A stretch of 64,000 nucleotides of DNA, from assembly GCA_020881915.1 (NCBI GenBank), contig JAJFPB010000008.1, positions 1,674,001 through 1,738,000 of the forward strand, given 5' to 3'. Below, piece after piece: positions 48,001-59,694 of the stretch. Positions within the stretch are counted from its first letter, which is position 1, and every line of letters begins with the position of its first letter. Position numbers and translations under genes: made by a program. The notes below the pieces were generated by a model. It made no database searches, was not told the origin of the DNA, and saw nothing but the letters and a program-made list of their open reading frames with translations. The stretch is from Paramyrothecium sp. XJ0827 (lineage: Eukaryota > Ascomycota > Sordariomycetes > Hypocreales > Stachybotryaceae).

Positions 48001-48457
48001 CACCAACCAGCGGAGCTGAAGATGCTATGGGGCTGGGCTCCGGCGGAGGGGGTTTGGGTAAAGGCTTGTCGCTGTTTTGAAGACTCAGTTTCCTACCATT
48101 CTGTTCCTGGAGAGGCGGTGGAGGAGTTGCTCTGGCACCCGAAAATAGGGGCGGGGGTGGGGTCGGCGTGCTCGCGAGGCTGACAGACGACGAATTGCCA
48201 AAATTGCGGAGGGCAAGGCGAGACGAGCTTCGAGCGAGTCTGACTGTGGGAAGCTTTTTTATGCCACGATAGACACCAGAGAAAATGTCGGGAGTATAGC
48301 GGCCAGTGGCCGAGGGAGGATCATCGGACTCGTAGATAGGAAAGCGAGGCGGGCCTGAATCAGAGGACGGGCTCTGTGCTGGTGGTGTCTCTGTTAGTTC
48401 TTGTCTATTGTCATGAGGCGCGCCAGCACCCGGTGCGGGATCTGCAAGCCACGACAT
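45029..48457 (-). CDS. Kelch-repeat protein with BTB-like C-terminal region (Ral2-like)
   Basis: Single exon, 1142 aa. Residues 1-330 are disordered, Pro/Ser-rich, with four tandem degenerate 14-16-residue units on the pattern Y-x-Q-D/E-R-N-G-S-I/V/L-A-S. Kelch repeats occupy about 330-720 (LYVFGGRILSRSRPAPLTSDLYELDL, MVCYGGMSPAP, MVIVGGQDGANHYIEQISVF, FVILGNRK). Then come a BTB/POZ-like stretch (DMDILCIGGERVPVSSRIVGRRWGPYF; YLTVQALVHFLYTSALP; LLQIARPYRVDGLLEAVVERL) and a disordered Gly/Ser tail. This arrangement recalls fission yeast Ral2 and metazoan LZTR1, which act around Ras signalling, so a role in Ras-dependent polarity is plausible but inferred from architecture only. Confidence 0.87.
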   Translation of the reverse strand: MSWLADPAPGAGAPHDNRQELTETPPAQSPSSDSGPPRFPIYESDDPPSATGRYTPDIFSGVYRGIKKLPTVRLARSSSRLALRNFGNSSSVSLASTPTPPPPLFSGARATPPPPLQEQNGRKLSLQNSDKPLPKPPPPEPSPIASSAPLVGDNQNLASVAEEGIDSESIERPTPSHNDSRPGTMDSGNTAGASDAYGQAGYRYAQERNGSIAGSYYTQDRNGSLASNYYAQDRNGSVASSHVMQQDRSGSVASLASNARDAADDGRDGVTPRSNGPVSAGPSPALNQARTPGATGTPVAGPSQGSSAHLSGLMCNVHRTTGREPHPLVGATTTILGDKLYVFGGRILSRSRPAPLTSDLYELDLIRRHWTKLETTGDIPPPRYFHSMCPLGDTKMVCYGGMSPAPVPPAGVDPQQQQPEITVMSDVHIYDVPTRRWTYIPAQDPPQGRYAHCACVLPSSASFSSYKAPLSALQHNPSSANPNEGRIGINIDGSGGAEMVIVGGQDGANHYIEQISVFNLRSLKWTSTQPLGKSCGAYRSVAAPLPPSVTARIGRTNQNPTQPRLEGGISQEAREPGSSMLIYSNYNFLDVKLELQIRSTDGTLTERPMSGTYSPPGLRFPNGGVIDTHFVVSGTYLTSSKQEYALWALDLRTMTWSRIDAGGSVFSQGSWNRGVLWNRRNTFVILGNRKRSLVDDYNHRRINFSNVCMVELEAFGFYDNPRKTSPMSGFISASSPYNTPGLSLARKAGYTAGGRFHSRASEELGEKALGMRELSDMDILCIGGERVPVSSRIVGRRWGPYFVQLLREGTATQDGSDSMTLRSGLSSNPLRASAMTITPNSRNPNEPALSIGTSLIGAGGPPGTAGGSSVSGISFTQGEEAHPSNINAAPTPRTLPPGSRPRCLYLPHTYLTVQALVHFLYTSALPAPSSPLCTPQILCSLLQIARPYRVDGLLEAVVERLHALLDSRNAAAVFNATAMAAGGGRGIDGSLNPNYFVGSLDPVGSPMSTSDFSLAGTTANGSATDLASQPAALNINTNVPRAGRPPSDEMSATTSVSGSEWSSDIGDRDREAFIWSGELSSVIGLQKRGLRGLMEGRRMRERTGTAGGLNGTPGMSASAAPGYSAVPGGGGQSRVGLGIAGS
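47690..47860 (-). repeat. Tandem coding repeat in the Kelch protein
   Basis: Four degenerate units of about 45 bp encode the serine-rich Y-Q-D-R-N-G-S-x-A-S pattern in the disordered N-terminal region. The RxxS-like serine in each copy is a possible phosphorylation site. Confidence 0.75.
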
Positions 48458-51400
48458 GGCGCAAAGCGAGACGGCAGAGGCAGCAAAGCCTCGCCTGAGA
48501 AAAACAGGGCAATGCGAGGCAGAAGTGAACGGAGTAGTGAGACGCGGTCGTAGTCGCCACCAAAGGTCGGTAAACGGAGCCGCCGAGGGACTGTTAAACG
48601 GAGACTAGAGACAAGCTCTAATATCGCTGGCCAATGGTGCTGTCCATGACAATAGGAACGGGAACAAGAGAGCTCACGACGCCTGTCCGTCTGTTGAGGT
48701 CGACTGGACCTAGCAGACAGGAGCAGAATCGGAGGCGAGCTCTCAACGTTTGAGGAAACAGAGGCGAGAGCGGCCGAGTCAGGAAGGGGTTGAGGGACGG
48801 TAGCGACAGTCAACAGGGCCAACCGAGAAGACCCAGGTCTCGAACGGGCCGGCTTTGTGGGGGGGTAGAGCAACAGAAGAGGAGATGAGGGTTGCAGGGA
48901 AGGGTCGAGGAAGAAAAGAAGGCACGCAGAGGAGCAGGAAGCGCCATGCGGCAGGCCAGGGACACCAGGGCAGCGAGGAAACGGTGGGCAAGAAGCAAGA
49001 CATGTCGATCGAACTGCAAAGGGGCCTTCGGGTACGTACCGACGGGAAGGATTAAACGTCAAGCGCAAGTAGTGCGTCACGATATCGAGCAAGGTACAGC
49101 ACGGGACACGCTTCGATGGGGCGGCGAGAACGGGGATGGAGGATATTGGAAGAGCCAGAGTGCGTGGTGCGACCTGGCAGCTGGCAGGATTCGGGGGGGA
49201 GAAAGGACGGTCGTTCGGTGCGATGCGGTACGGTGCGGTGAGGGCAGGGCGTGGGCGTGGCGGGACGGGGCGCGGCAACGGTGGCCGTAGCAGCGAGAGC
49301 CAGCCGAGAGAAGGAGATAGTGAGGACAGGGACCGGCCAAGACGAATGTGGATCGGGATATTTGTGGCTTCGGTTCCAGGGTTCCTTGCTGGCGGTTCGC
49401 GCGACAAGGGGGTGGTGACCCGAAGAAGGGTTCTGTCGGTGATGTAGGTGGGTAAAGGAAGAGGACGTGGAGCCGGACGATGATCTTGTTCTGGGACTAG
49501 GTTGCAGTCAGTAATTTCCCAAGGATAGGTGCCCATTCAGGGAAAAGAGGATACGGTGGATGGAAGTGGATGTGGGAGGGACAAGGCAAGCACAAGCATA
49601 ATTGGGGGGAGGGATGGATGGAGACGGGACCGCGGACAGAATGCGAGCAAGAGGCAAAGGTTGCAGCTTACCGCGCGTGTGGGGTGGACGATGCAACGGG
49701 CTGGCAGAATCCAGGATGGCGGAGTGCGCCGACTACTCGTTCCCTTGTTGCATGCGGTTGAAGGTCTCCTGTCTGCCAAGTCTGTGGCAGTCGATTTGTT
49801 GTTGGATTTAGGCCAAGTGTCAGTCGAGGTCAAGTCGGAGGACGAGAGGAGGGGTGGTTGGCCCAGACGTGATGTTGAAAGCGAAAGGGGGCTAGCCTAG
49901 AGGGTAAAAACGTGGATGGGGAAAAAAAAGGGTCAAGCGAAAGATGCCAGAAAAAAAACCCCGGTCGGTCGCTTGGGGAGGCAGCAGGGAAGGTTGAAAT
50001 CGACAGAGCGGCGCACAGACGCCAGGGGTCGATGAATACTAGCACTGTACTCTGTAGGTAGGTGGCCAGTCGAGAAGGTGCTGAGCCTGAGAGGAGGGCG
50101 CGCGAGCTGCAACAGGGGGAGGGGAGAGGTGCAGACTCGGGCCCAGCGAGCGCAGCGACCAAGACCAAGACCAAGGCCAAGGTTTGACGGCGCTTGTTCT
50201 CGTCGAGTTCCAGAGCAAACGGAAATGGAAGGGGGGCGGGAGAGGGGCCGGTTTTTCCTTCGATGGTCCTTCGATTATCCTTTCCGTTGTCTATCTCTAA
50301 CGCGGTATCGATCCGTTTCGTTTCGTTTGGTAGGCACAGTAGGCAGCGCCCGAGATCCACCCGCTACCCTTGAAGAGACCACTTGGGGCTGCACGAACCC
50401 TGCGTCACCTTTTTTTTTTCTCGGTGCGTCCTCGTGTCGAGCTAGACGGGCCTGTCATTCGTTTGTGGGCCCCCTCTGCTCCAGCAGGACGCTGCTCGGC
50501 CGATGCTCTGGCCGTATCAGAGGCGAGCGTCTGCCTCTGGGGAGTTGCAGGATTGCGAGCGATGTTACGGTTCGATGCAACAAGGATGCTGGGGTGAAGA
50601 TTCGTCTTGCCAGTCACGGCAATGAGCAGTTTGTTGTCGGCGGAGAGGAGCTTCGTCTATGTATGTACCCTGGGAAGATAGGATGCTGCCCGCGATGATT
50701 CAGACAATTGCTGGACGGTTGAAGGACATGGATGGCAAAGTGGTGCGCGCGCTGCAGTCGAGAAGCCACAAATGGGTATATGGTAAGACGGGAGGTGAGG
50801 TGAAAAGAGACGGGTGTTTACAGAGAGGGAGTCGGAAAGCAAACTCCAGAATCCCGAGAGAGGAGCTTTCTTGTGGGCGCGGAGCGGGGAGATGGCAAGC
50901 AGCAGCCACAGTGAGCCGTTGCTGCACCACTGGCACCTGCACAAGTAAGCCAGCTAAGGTACCTCGAGGTAATAAGAAATCTTATCCGCCACCTAAAGTA
51001 CGGTACCTTACATGCCTGTGCCTTAGCAGGTAAAGAAGGTAGGTACCTTGCTTGAACCACTGCACCTCAGCCACATGGCAAGCAACGCTGGGAAACCCGC
51101 ACGACAAATGTTGTTATCACTCCTCCAAGCCAAGCCAGGGGCCAGAGCAGTCGATCAGGCCAGAGTAAAAAAAAATATTGTCCGATTCTTATTGCTGGCG
51201 CTACGAGCCAGAAGGCGGATCCCATGCGTCAGGAAGAAAAACGAAATACCAAAACGTCCGCCTTGTTCTTTCCCCTCGGACAGACGGCCGGTAAATCACT
51301 AGAAACGGGCTTGGGCGAGCGGGCAGCGTGCTGGCCCATCGCTGACACGCCGTCCCACCGGATGTTTTTTCTCCTATTCCGTGACGCCAAGTGCCGGTCG

Positions 51401-53849
51401 ATCTGCCTCTCACCCCGGTTGACCCAGCGTCGCTGGGCCGTTGGCAGAATGAAGCTGGGTTTCATGGGCAAGATGATGACGATGGGCTAGAAGATGCCAG
51501 CAGGACTGCACAAATGACGTAGCGGAGGATAACATATGCAGCGACTCCATCAAACCCCCTACCGCCAGCGCAACGATTACCGTGGTACAACTATCGACCG
51601 AGCCCAGCCCAGCCCAGCCCGGTCCAGGCAAATTGCTCAACACCAGCCCACCCTAGCCCAGCAGCAGAGCCCCTGATCCCTTTTCCATCCACAGCACTTG
51701 AAAGGATCCCCCGGCTCCGAACCCGGGGCTAGGGAGGGGAAAATCCCGCCTAGCACGTCCCAACAGCAACGTAGCAGGGGGAGGGACCAGGGAGAAAGAA
51801 CGGTTCGTTTCACAGCAACAAAACTGGGAGGAGAGCAAGAACGCCGCAACGTGCGAATGCATCGAAAAGGGGACTCTGACACGTGGAGAAGCGCGCCGGA
51901 AGAGCACGCGGTTCGCAGGGCACCGTTGACCCCCCTGGCCAGTGCATTGGTGTCAACAACACGTGGTATTGGAGTGACACGACACCGGTGCATGAGGCTT
52001 GTCTCGCTTGCTTGCTTGTCAGGCGAGTCGGTGGCGGCGAGTATGACTCCAGGATAGTAGCTATAGACAAGGGGTCTTGTCTTCATGACAGCTTCGGTTA
52101 CGAAAGAAATCAGGAGATAAGAGGGCGTCACTTGGTCAACCAAATGGGATATCTTGACTCTTGGCAATCATCATATCATACCTCCACCGCCGAATACTTC
52201 CGCGGAAGCTTGAGGAAAGGGGTGTGTGAATATTGCAGGGAGGCAGCTATCCCCGAGGAACGCATCATGACCAGGATTGTCCAGAGCCAGCAAGGAGGCT
52301 AGCCTTTGCTTCTGCAACCTCTCCGTTTGAAACGCATGATCTCACTGTGTAGGGCGTGTCTGCCGGATTCCGCGCTGCCCGACCTGCCCTCGGCTCCTTT
52401 CCGTCTTTCTCGGGGCCCGTGGCTATTTTTGTGCCAGAGAAGCTTTTTTCGGAGGACGGGATGGTTGCACGCATCCTGCGGAGGAACGGTAGCATGCGCG
52501 AACGCGTGGTTTTTACCCGTCCCTCTCCGAAAGCAGCTTCTTTTCGGGCGGCTTACATGACCAGTCCGACCAGGAACACTTAGAGGGCCTTGATGATGAT
52601 GAATGAGGGCCGAGTCATCTTGGCGATGTCCTGCCGCTGTCTCCAGATGATCCGGATCGGCAATGCCTGAAACTTGACAACGCTATACAGTACCATGGTA
52701 TCGCGAGCGGGCTGCTCGCCAGGGCCCGGCCTGCTACGTGCCCCTTGCCCAGCCGCCGAGTTCAGAGAGAAATGAAGAAGGCCCCCCTGTCTGGAAATAC
52801 CACACCTCTTTTGTGAAGTGCGCACTACGTAGTAGCTCATCGATCGTGGCAAGAAACCCAATCTTGGAGGCCCTTCCAGGGTCTTCCTTGATCACCCACG
52901 ATCCCTTGCTCACAGATATCGGATGAATCTCCCATATATGGGTTAGGATGTGGGGGAAATAGATGGCAATGACAGAAGAATGACAGGATTATGGGAGCGG
53001 CTGATTTGTGTTTGAGATGATGTTGTTTGCATGAAACCGACCGCTTCGACTGCTGTAAATGGAAGTGGGACACTGTAATCAGACTGCCCCTCATTACCGA
53101 TCCCGCGGGAAGCGGACGGCAGTATCATTCTTGGCTCCGCGGGACGTGAAGGGGCGATATGATTCTTGCTCTTTGAACTTCTTATAGCTGCTTGAATCCC
53201 TGTCTGTCGGAACGTCATTGAGAATTCTGCTATATGGCAAAACAGGTTGCGACATTCAACGGCAATTGACACGTACGATAGCGAGGTCTTTTGTCTTCCG
53301 TGATTTGCCTTATGCATCAATGAAAAACCCCTCGTGGTTTAGCAACACGGTATGTCTGCTGGTTCTGCGACAGAATCCATGTTCAAACTGCACTGTTTCA
53401 CTGTTTCACTTTCACAACGCTGGGTAGGTAGGACATGAGAGGTGGTGTTTTTGGGCTCAGATTCTATTCATCTGGTCTTTGTTGCCGCTGCTCCCCCTTC
53501 GAGGACGGGCACAACAAAATAGAAGTGGTATATAAGACCCCCAGGCCGTAGCGTCCGCCCACCATCAAAAACATCATGTGTTTGGCAAAACGGAAGCCAT
53601 TGCCTTTTCAGCGCGGCGCAGAGACGGCGACCAAAGAAAGTCGTCATCCGTCATCAACAAGGACAGAGTCGGACACACTTGGCCGTCCCCTTCTCTTCGT
53701 CTTGCTGAATCTACTGGATCATATGTCCCTGCTTCTCCCTTCCCAGGATCAAACCAAAATCAAAACGCTCAAAACTTTATAAACATTTTTTTCATCTTTC
53801 TTTCGTCAGGGTCTTCCCAGTCTCCTCCAAACCTCCCTGCTTTTATGAT
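48458..53849. other. Gene-poor 5.4-kb region
   Basis: No frame has recognisable domains, and the long ones (48394..49536 minus, 50078..50698 plus) are low-complexity and overlap frames on the opposite strand. The left part is purine-rich on the plus strand and is probably the promoter and long leader of the Kelch gene. Homopolymer tracts, AGCCC repeats (51600-51620) and GGTACCTT-rich stretches (50955-51050) are present. No transposase, tRNA or rRNA was recognised. Confidence 0.5.
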
Positions 53850-54638
53850 CTAAGCAGAGGGGCCGACCTTGTCCTTGGACAGGGGGGTGAAGCGCAGGTA
53901 GGGCTTGACGATGCGGAAGTCGGGGAAGAGCTCCTTGGCCTGCTCGTTCTTGACGGAGGGGTGGACGATGACGTCGTCACCGGGGACCCAGTTGATGGGG
54001 GTGGTGATCTTGTACTTGTCGCCGGTCTGGAGGGAGTCGATGATGCGGAGGACCTCCTGGGCGTTGCGGCCGGTGGAGGCAGGGTAGGAGAGGATGGTGC
54101 GGATGGTCTTCTTGGGGTCGATGAAGAAGACGGAGCGGATGGTGAAGGCGATGCCCTTCTCGTCGACGTTGGTGGCGTCCTGGTGGTCGATCCTGAGAGG
54201 TTTGTTAGTACGTGCTGTTCAAGCAAAAAAACAAAAAAGGAAGTGTGGTGAGGTGCGTGAAAGTGCATGGAGCTGCGGAATTGAAGCTTACATGTCGTAG
54301 AGCAGGGAGACCTGGCGCTCCTTGTCACCGATGATGGGGAAGGCGACGTGGCCGCCGGTGACCTCGGCGATGTCGTCGATCCAGCCCTCGTGGGACTTGA
54401 TGGTGTTGGCGGACAGGCCGATCAGCTTGACGCCGCGCTTGGAGAACTCGGGCTCGAGCTTGGCGAAGGCGCCGAGCTCGGTGGTGCAGACGGGGGTGAA
54501 GTCCTCGGGGTGGGAGAAGAGCACGACCCAGTTGTCGCCGATGAACTCGTGGAAGTCAATGTCGCCCTTGGTCGTCTCGGCCTTGAAGTTGGGCGCGACG
54601 GAGCCGAGGCGGAGGGGGGTGGTTGTGCTGGCAGCCAT
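53850..54638 (-). CDS. 1-Cys peroxiredoxin (Prx6/Prx1 type)
   Basis: Reduces peroxides through a single peroxidatic cysteine. Exons 54638..54292 and 54192..53850 (99-nt intron, GTAAGC to TCAG) give 229 aa. The active site is HPEDFTPVCTTELG with Cys51; Thr48 and the later Arg complete the catalytic set. No other cysteine exists in the protein, so it must be recycled by glutathione, ascorbate or thioredoxin without a resolving Cys of its own. The C-terminal extension (TPINWVPGDDVIVHPSV...FRIVKPYLRFT) is the long domain that marks the 1-Cys group. The N-terminus is too short for a clear mitochondrial presequence, so cytosolic location is likely. Near-exclusive use of C/G-ending codons indicates high expression. 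Confidence 0.95.
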
Positions 54639-56488
54639 GGTTGATATGTTGTGATGGTGGTGGGGGGGAAGATGGATGAAGTTGTGAGGTTTGGTGGATG
54701 AGAAAGAGGAAGAGAAGAGAGGAGAGGAAAAAGCTTCGAAGGCTGGGGAGGGGAAGGGGAGGGAAAGGAGCTTCTTCTTAAAAGGATATGGACGAGGAGC
54801 CAAATGGCATGTAAAGCGGGACTTAATGGCAACGTGGACTGCTCCTCCTCGCCTCTCTTCTCTTCTTGCTGCTTCTCTACCTCCTTTCGTCCTCCTCCTC
54901 CTCCACCTCGTTAGCTGCCTCGTCGTGCCAGCCAGCCCAGTGCCACCGGTAAGAGGCAATTTGGGCCATTGCACCGACCAGTCACCGCGGGCTGAGCACA
55001 TGTACGCCGAGCCTTTGCGGTGCCCCCTTGTCTCCAACCACCCCCCACCGGCCCGTAGTGTGGTGGTGGTGGTAGTTCGCGATAGTAACTTAGCCCCTCC
55101 ATGTGATGCGAAGTGCCCCTCTTTCTCTCTCTCGTCGGAGCGGGATTCGTCATCCGTGGTGCCAATTGTCCTTATCTTGACGGAATTGTTTGATGTGTTG
55201 ATCATCTGCATGGGCTTAAGAATCAATTCTGTTCATGCTTTTTTCCCATTTTTTCACTTCTTTTTTGGTTCTTCTTCTTGTTCAATAAGGTATGCTGTCT
55301 TTTCTTGTAATTGCCCATCACCTCCAGACAGAGAGGCCCCATCTACCCCTCCCCCCACCTCAGCTCTTCCGCAGCATTCTTACTTACACACTCTCTCTCC
55401 ACGGTACCTCTCTCTCCCACTCTCCCACTCTCACACGCACATCATCTCAAACCCGCCCACACGCACTCGCCTTTACCCACTCCAGCTCCAACAAAGCTGC
55501 TGCCGTGCTGCTGATACGCCCAGCCCAGCCCAACCTTTTGCCTCAGAACCCCACGATTAACAAGCACCGGCAGCCGCAAGCGCAAGCAAATCCCCTGGAA
55601 CCCCTCACTGGAGCCAGCAAGGCCACCTCCCACGCCCCCCGAAACCGGTAAGGGTGGCTGATTGCGTGCTGCGTCCGCCGTCTGATTGGCTCCGCGTGCC
55701 CGATTTTGCAATCCGTCCGTCTTTGACGCAATCAATCCCGATCCTTAAGGTGCCTTACCTCAACGTCCCTTGGGCTTGGCATACCTCTCTTCTATGCAGC
55801 ACACTCTTTTTTTTCTGCTTTCACCCTTTCTCCCAACCAGATCCTCTTGGGCAAACCCAGCTAGCTCGTAGCCAAATACCTGAGTAGCTACATATCTGAC
55901 CTGACATACGGCGCCATATCCCCACGCCCTGCCCAAAGCTACGAAATCGGCGGCTCTCGGTCGCACGTCATTGTTCATAGACCCTGCCCCTTGCTGTTGG
56001 GCAATCCCGCTGCCGCTGCGTCCCCCGTGCACATGCCGTTCACTCGTCGCCGTCCAAACACTCCCAAAACTAACTCGACCGTTCCCGGCCGACGAGCCGA
56101 CGCCGGATGCGTCGCAACCTCCAGCGACCCGGTGTGCGTCAATTCCCGCTTCTTTATTGTCCGGTAAGCTCGTTCTAGACCATGCCGTCGGACCAGTATG
56201 CAGTGGCCCTCTGTATCCCAACAGATGGCGCAATTCAGACCGGCCACCCCTCGACGCGAGCACCCTTATGGTCATTAGCGAGGGTCCGACATGGCCGCTC
56301 GATGCATGCCGAAAAAGGAAATCAACTCTAATTGACCATGACTGGCGCAGCTCTGCTGACACATGAATATTCGTCACAAATCGCTGTTGCCATTGATTGC
56401 CCCGCGAATCATACAGAGAATGTGTTCCTTATGTAAAGACAAAAATAATCCTTCCAGTGCTAAGTTGCCTGAACCAACAGCAAAAAAG
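54639..56488. other. Intergenic between peroxiredoxin promoter and tRNA
   Basis: The first 400 bp are a purine-rich (plus strand) promoter and leader of the peroxiredoxin gene. The rest is pyrimidine-rich, with short repeats and no credible coding frame. Confidence 0.5.
56482..56487 (-). terminator. RNA polymerase III terminator of tRNA-Arg
   Basis: TTTTTT on the minus strand, one nucleotide after the tRNA 3' end. Confidence 0.8.
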
Positions 56489-56573
56489 CGACCACGCCAG
56501 GAGTCGAACCTGGAATCTCTAGAGATTTGGAAGGAACCGAAATCTAGCGCCTTAGCCATTAGGCCACGCGGCC
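56489..56573 (-). tRNA. tRNA-Arg (anticodon UCG) with a 12-nt intron
   Basis: Minus strand. The acceptor stem GGCCGCG pairs with CGTGGTC (three G-U pairs) with discriminator G. D-arm GCCT..AGGC, T-arm CCAGG-TTCGACT-CCTGG. Anticodon stem CTAGA/TCTAG encloses a loop whose anticodon is TCG if a 12-nt intron (56536..56525) sits at the canonical position after base 37. The spliced length is 73 nt. It decodes CGA. A run of six T (56487..56482) just past the 3' end fits a Pol III terminator. Confidence 0.93.
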
Positions 56574-57171
56574 GATTATGAAAGATGTTAGTGTAATACA
56601 AACTATACTACCATCGTTTTCGCATCCTCGTTGTCTTTAGCTGCACCGGTCTGCTTCCAGCCATTATGCTCGTCACATCTTCGCAACCGTAGGAAAATTA
56701 CGGGGTCATTTGTATCATACGTTGCCTGTATTCATGCTTTATCATGCGCTCCTCGAATATGATATCATCTTGCAGCGCTAGAAATTCAAACGCTCCCTGT
56801 AGATTCATGGTCTTGCCGTTCAGTCCCTGTGGGCTGTCCAAGCAAGCACACATCAATCCTGTATCCACAACATCTTCAAGCACGTGCATCTTGTACCTCT
56901 GGTGACCGTGACTGCATCCAGGTCCAACACAACACGTATACCATCGGCCACAAGCCGTATACCTTGCAACGGTGAAGCTGTCCCCCAGTTGTTACTCTAG
57001 GCTCATCCACGACGAGAGGGTCAAATCGTCATTCGCTCCGCTAACCCTCGTCTCGGACCAAACACCATCTTCAGCCGTCTCGTCGTCTTCGCTATGGATT
57101 GCCGAATGCCATTGCCCCGTTTCCTCCGCAATACTGGGCTCGTCCTCGGAGCTCACCCTCCCGTCGACAAG
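56574..57171. other. Intergenic, 3' of the patatin-like gene
   Basis: Only a 63-codon minus-strand frame (56698..56889) with no recognisable domain. The region should hold the lipase 3' UTR and upstream sequence of the tRNA. Confidence 0.5.
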
Positions 57172-59694
57172 TCATGCCCACAGTCCCTCGCCGTCCCTGC
57201 CTGGCGAACTGTTTTGACCTGCGTCGTCCACTTTGGCGGGCAACGAGTTCAACCTCTCCTGTGCGTCAGACAGCTCGGGATCGCTCTCTTCCGTCACCGC
57301 GGAGCCATCAGCGTCGCTGGAGTGTTCGTGGACGCTAGTCTCTACGTCCTCGGTGGGGGAGGCGACGTCGAGCCTGGAAGCTCCCGTCTGCAAGGATGCA
57401 TGGTCCTCGGTGGCGGAGGTGATACATTCGTTGCCCATTGCACTCTTGCCCAAAGTTTGCTGATACATAGGGTCCCTCAAGGAGGGAGGAGTCATTGGCT
57501 TCGAGAAATCGTAATCAGGCGTATTCGCAGCCGGTACGTCCTCCAGGTTCGGTGCCTGTGCATAGAGGTGGCCCCGAGCCAGCGGCACATGCGTCTGGCT
57601 CTTGCTATTACGCTTGAGACGAGGCTTGCGCGCAGCACTTGGTGACACGGCTCGATCCCTCCGTGCCCGCAACTCGAGTCGTTCCTCCTCCGCCGTGTCC
57701 TCGTCGGTGAGAACGTCCTCCAACAGCATGCGTCGAATGGGCAAGGCCTGCAAGCTACCTCCTGACTGCGTCCGACTTCGTTTCTTCGCCAGCTTATTGA
57801 CGGCCTCGTCGTCTGTGGGCGGCTCCCGGACCGAGGCTGCCGTTGGTAGTGAGACTCTCAAGCTACAGGAGCTGTTGCTTAGCTTCCGCAGATCGCGCTG
57901 GCTATGCGAGAAGACGACCCTCGTACGTAGTCGGTGTACCGCGCGGTCCAGCGCCAGCTCAATCGCGCACTGATCACGTATCCTGCTGAGTTTGGGCCAA
58001 GTAGCGCGTTCGCCGATCAAGCAATTGCGCAGCATGAATTCCGTCGTGGGGTTTGTAAGAAGACGCGGTAGGTCTTGCATGCTGATTTCGGGCAATATGT
58101 TGATGTCCCCCGAGTACTTCTGGCTCAGGATACTGCGGAACTTGGTGGCGAGGTTAGGCATAATTCCGAGTTCAGCCATGAACTGCAGTCTATGCAGCGC
58201 CTCCTCTTTGGCAAGGGAGGTGAGTGTGTACAACCAGTCCAGGTCCTCCCGTTGGCTCAGCCAAGGCCTGTCTGCTTGGTCTATCGACAGGCAGTCCTCT
58301 CTCGGCAGGAAAGGTGAGACGTGAGGGTTCACTTGGGACACGATGAAATGGTTGACGTTGAACATCTCGGAGAGTCGTGTCATGGGAAGATCGTTGTCAA
58401 CGGAACCGTCGATGAACAGCTGAGGGCTGGGATTCCACGGCCGATGCTCTCCCGTGACAGGATCCTTAACGAGGAGAGGTGATGAATTAAAGACAAGGGG
58501 TACCGAGCAAGAAGCCGCAACGGCGGACCAAATCATAACGTTTGGCGCCGTGACGTAGTTTAGCAGCCGTGGAAGCTCGTACACCGATTCTGGGGAGACG
58601 CATATGTTGAGGATGCGACGGGTTCGATTGTAAGCTTCTTGAAAGGTGAGATCGCCGGTCAAGCCACGCATAACACGGGAGAGGTGCTTGATGTCGGACC
58701 AACTGCCCTCGGTGAGCAATCGACGCATGTTGTTCAAGACGCCGTCTTTGCTATCGGCCGCTTCAAATACAGCCAGATCTCCGTAAGGGAAGGTGCGCAA
58801 GAGCTCGGGCACCTCCTCGTCCGTGCGGGAGCACAAAACGGCGCTGACGATGCTACCGGCACTGGCACCTGAAATGATTCTCGGTAATAGTTTGGCCTCG
58901 AAGAGAGCCTTGGCGACCCCGATGTGCGACATGCCAAATGTCCCGCCTCCAGACAGGAGGAGGGCGCTTCGACCGAAGCTCTGTCGAGAGAAGAGCATGC
59001 CTTCGAGCAGCTCCCTGTAGTCAAGGCCCTGGTCAAGAGCACTCTGGTTGACTACGGCATTGATGGTTTCCACAGTAGACTCAACGTAGCGTTCTATCAA
59101 AGTCTTGGTGCCGATGTAAGAATGGCGGTAAAGATCGACATGGCCCATGCCGCCGAGGTCCCGAGATAGGGCGGTCCGAATGAGGTGCATCATGTTGCGA
59201 ATGTCGCAGCTTGCCCGCGCTTCGTCGAGCTCTCGGAGTCGCTCTTCTATAAGTGTAGGGTTATAATCGCCCATGGTCGAATCGTTCTTCCACTCGTTGT
59301 GACATTCGAGGGTGTCAAGCTCCCGGGCAGCAGCCTCCCACTGCTTTAAAGACTCGGCCTATCGGGGGGTTAGTTGCAAGTCTCCCGTGTCCGGCTTAGT
59401 GGGGTGAAAGGTAGAAGCAAAGCATACCATCTTCATGCGCAAGGAGAGTATTTGCTTCATCTCATCATGCTGGCGGATCGTCTCGCGTCCCTGGCGAGTG
59501 AGGCCATCCCTCCACCAGTGCCATAAATTGCCAGCCTCTTTGAGAGTGCCGGCGAGCGTTGCGAGGGCGCCATCCTCGGTCGACTTGGCGTGTTTATCCC
59601 ACGGCAGCTGCTTGGCAACGTTTTTGGACGGAGGTTTGATCAAGTTGAAGCGGAGAGGTTGAGGAGGGTGAGTCTGGACTAAGAGGTCGGCCAT
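57172..59694 (-). CDS. Patatin-like phospholipase/triacylglycerol lipase (Tgl3/4/5-like)
   Basis: Hydrolyses acyl esters, probably lipid-droplet triacylglycerol or lysophospholipids. Exons 59694..59428 and 59358..57172 (69-nt intron, GTATGC to ATAG) give 817 aa. The first exon encodes a helical segment with WHWWRDGL, and AESLKQWEAAARELD follows the junction; this N-terminal domain precedes the patatin fold in the Tgl family. The catalytic dyad is visible: oxyanion loop LLLSGGGTFGMSH, nucleophile Ser in GASAGS (near residue 255) and Asp in FIDGSVDNDLP (near residue 408). The last ~250 residues are Ser/Glu/Arg-rich and probably disordered. The start at 59694 is the first in-frame ATG after upstream stops. 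Confidence 0.92.

Noticed and set aside
48394..49536. 380-aa minus-strand frame overlapping the Kelch gene start
   Set aside because: Overlaps the Kelch gene in another frame, is Pro/Ser/Arg-rich by composition and has no domain; probably leader sequence.
50078..50698. 206-aa plus-strand frame in the gene-poor region
   Set aside because: No motif, hydrophilic low-complexity start, and an equally long frame on the opposite strand.
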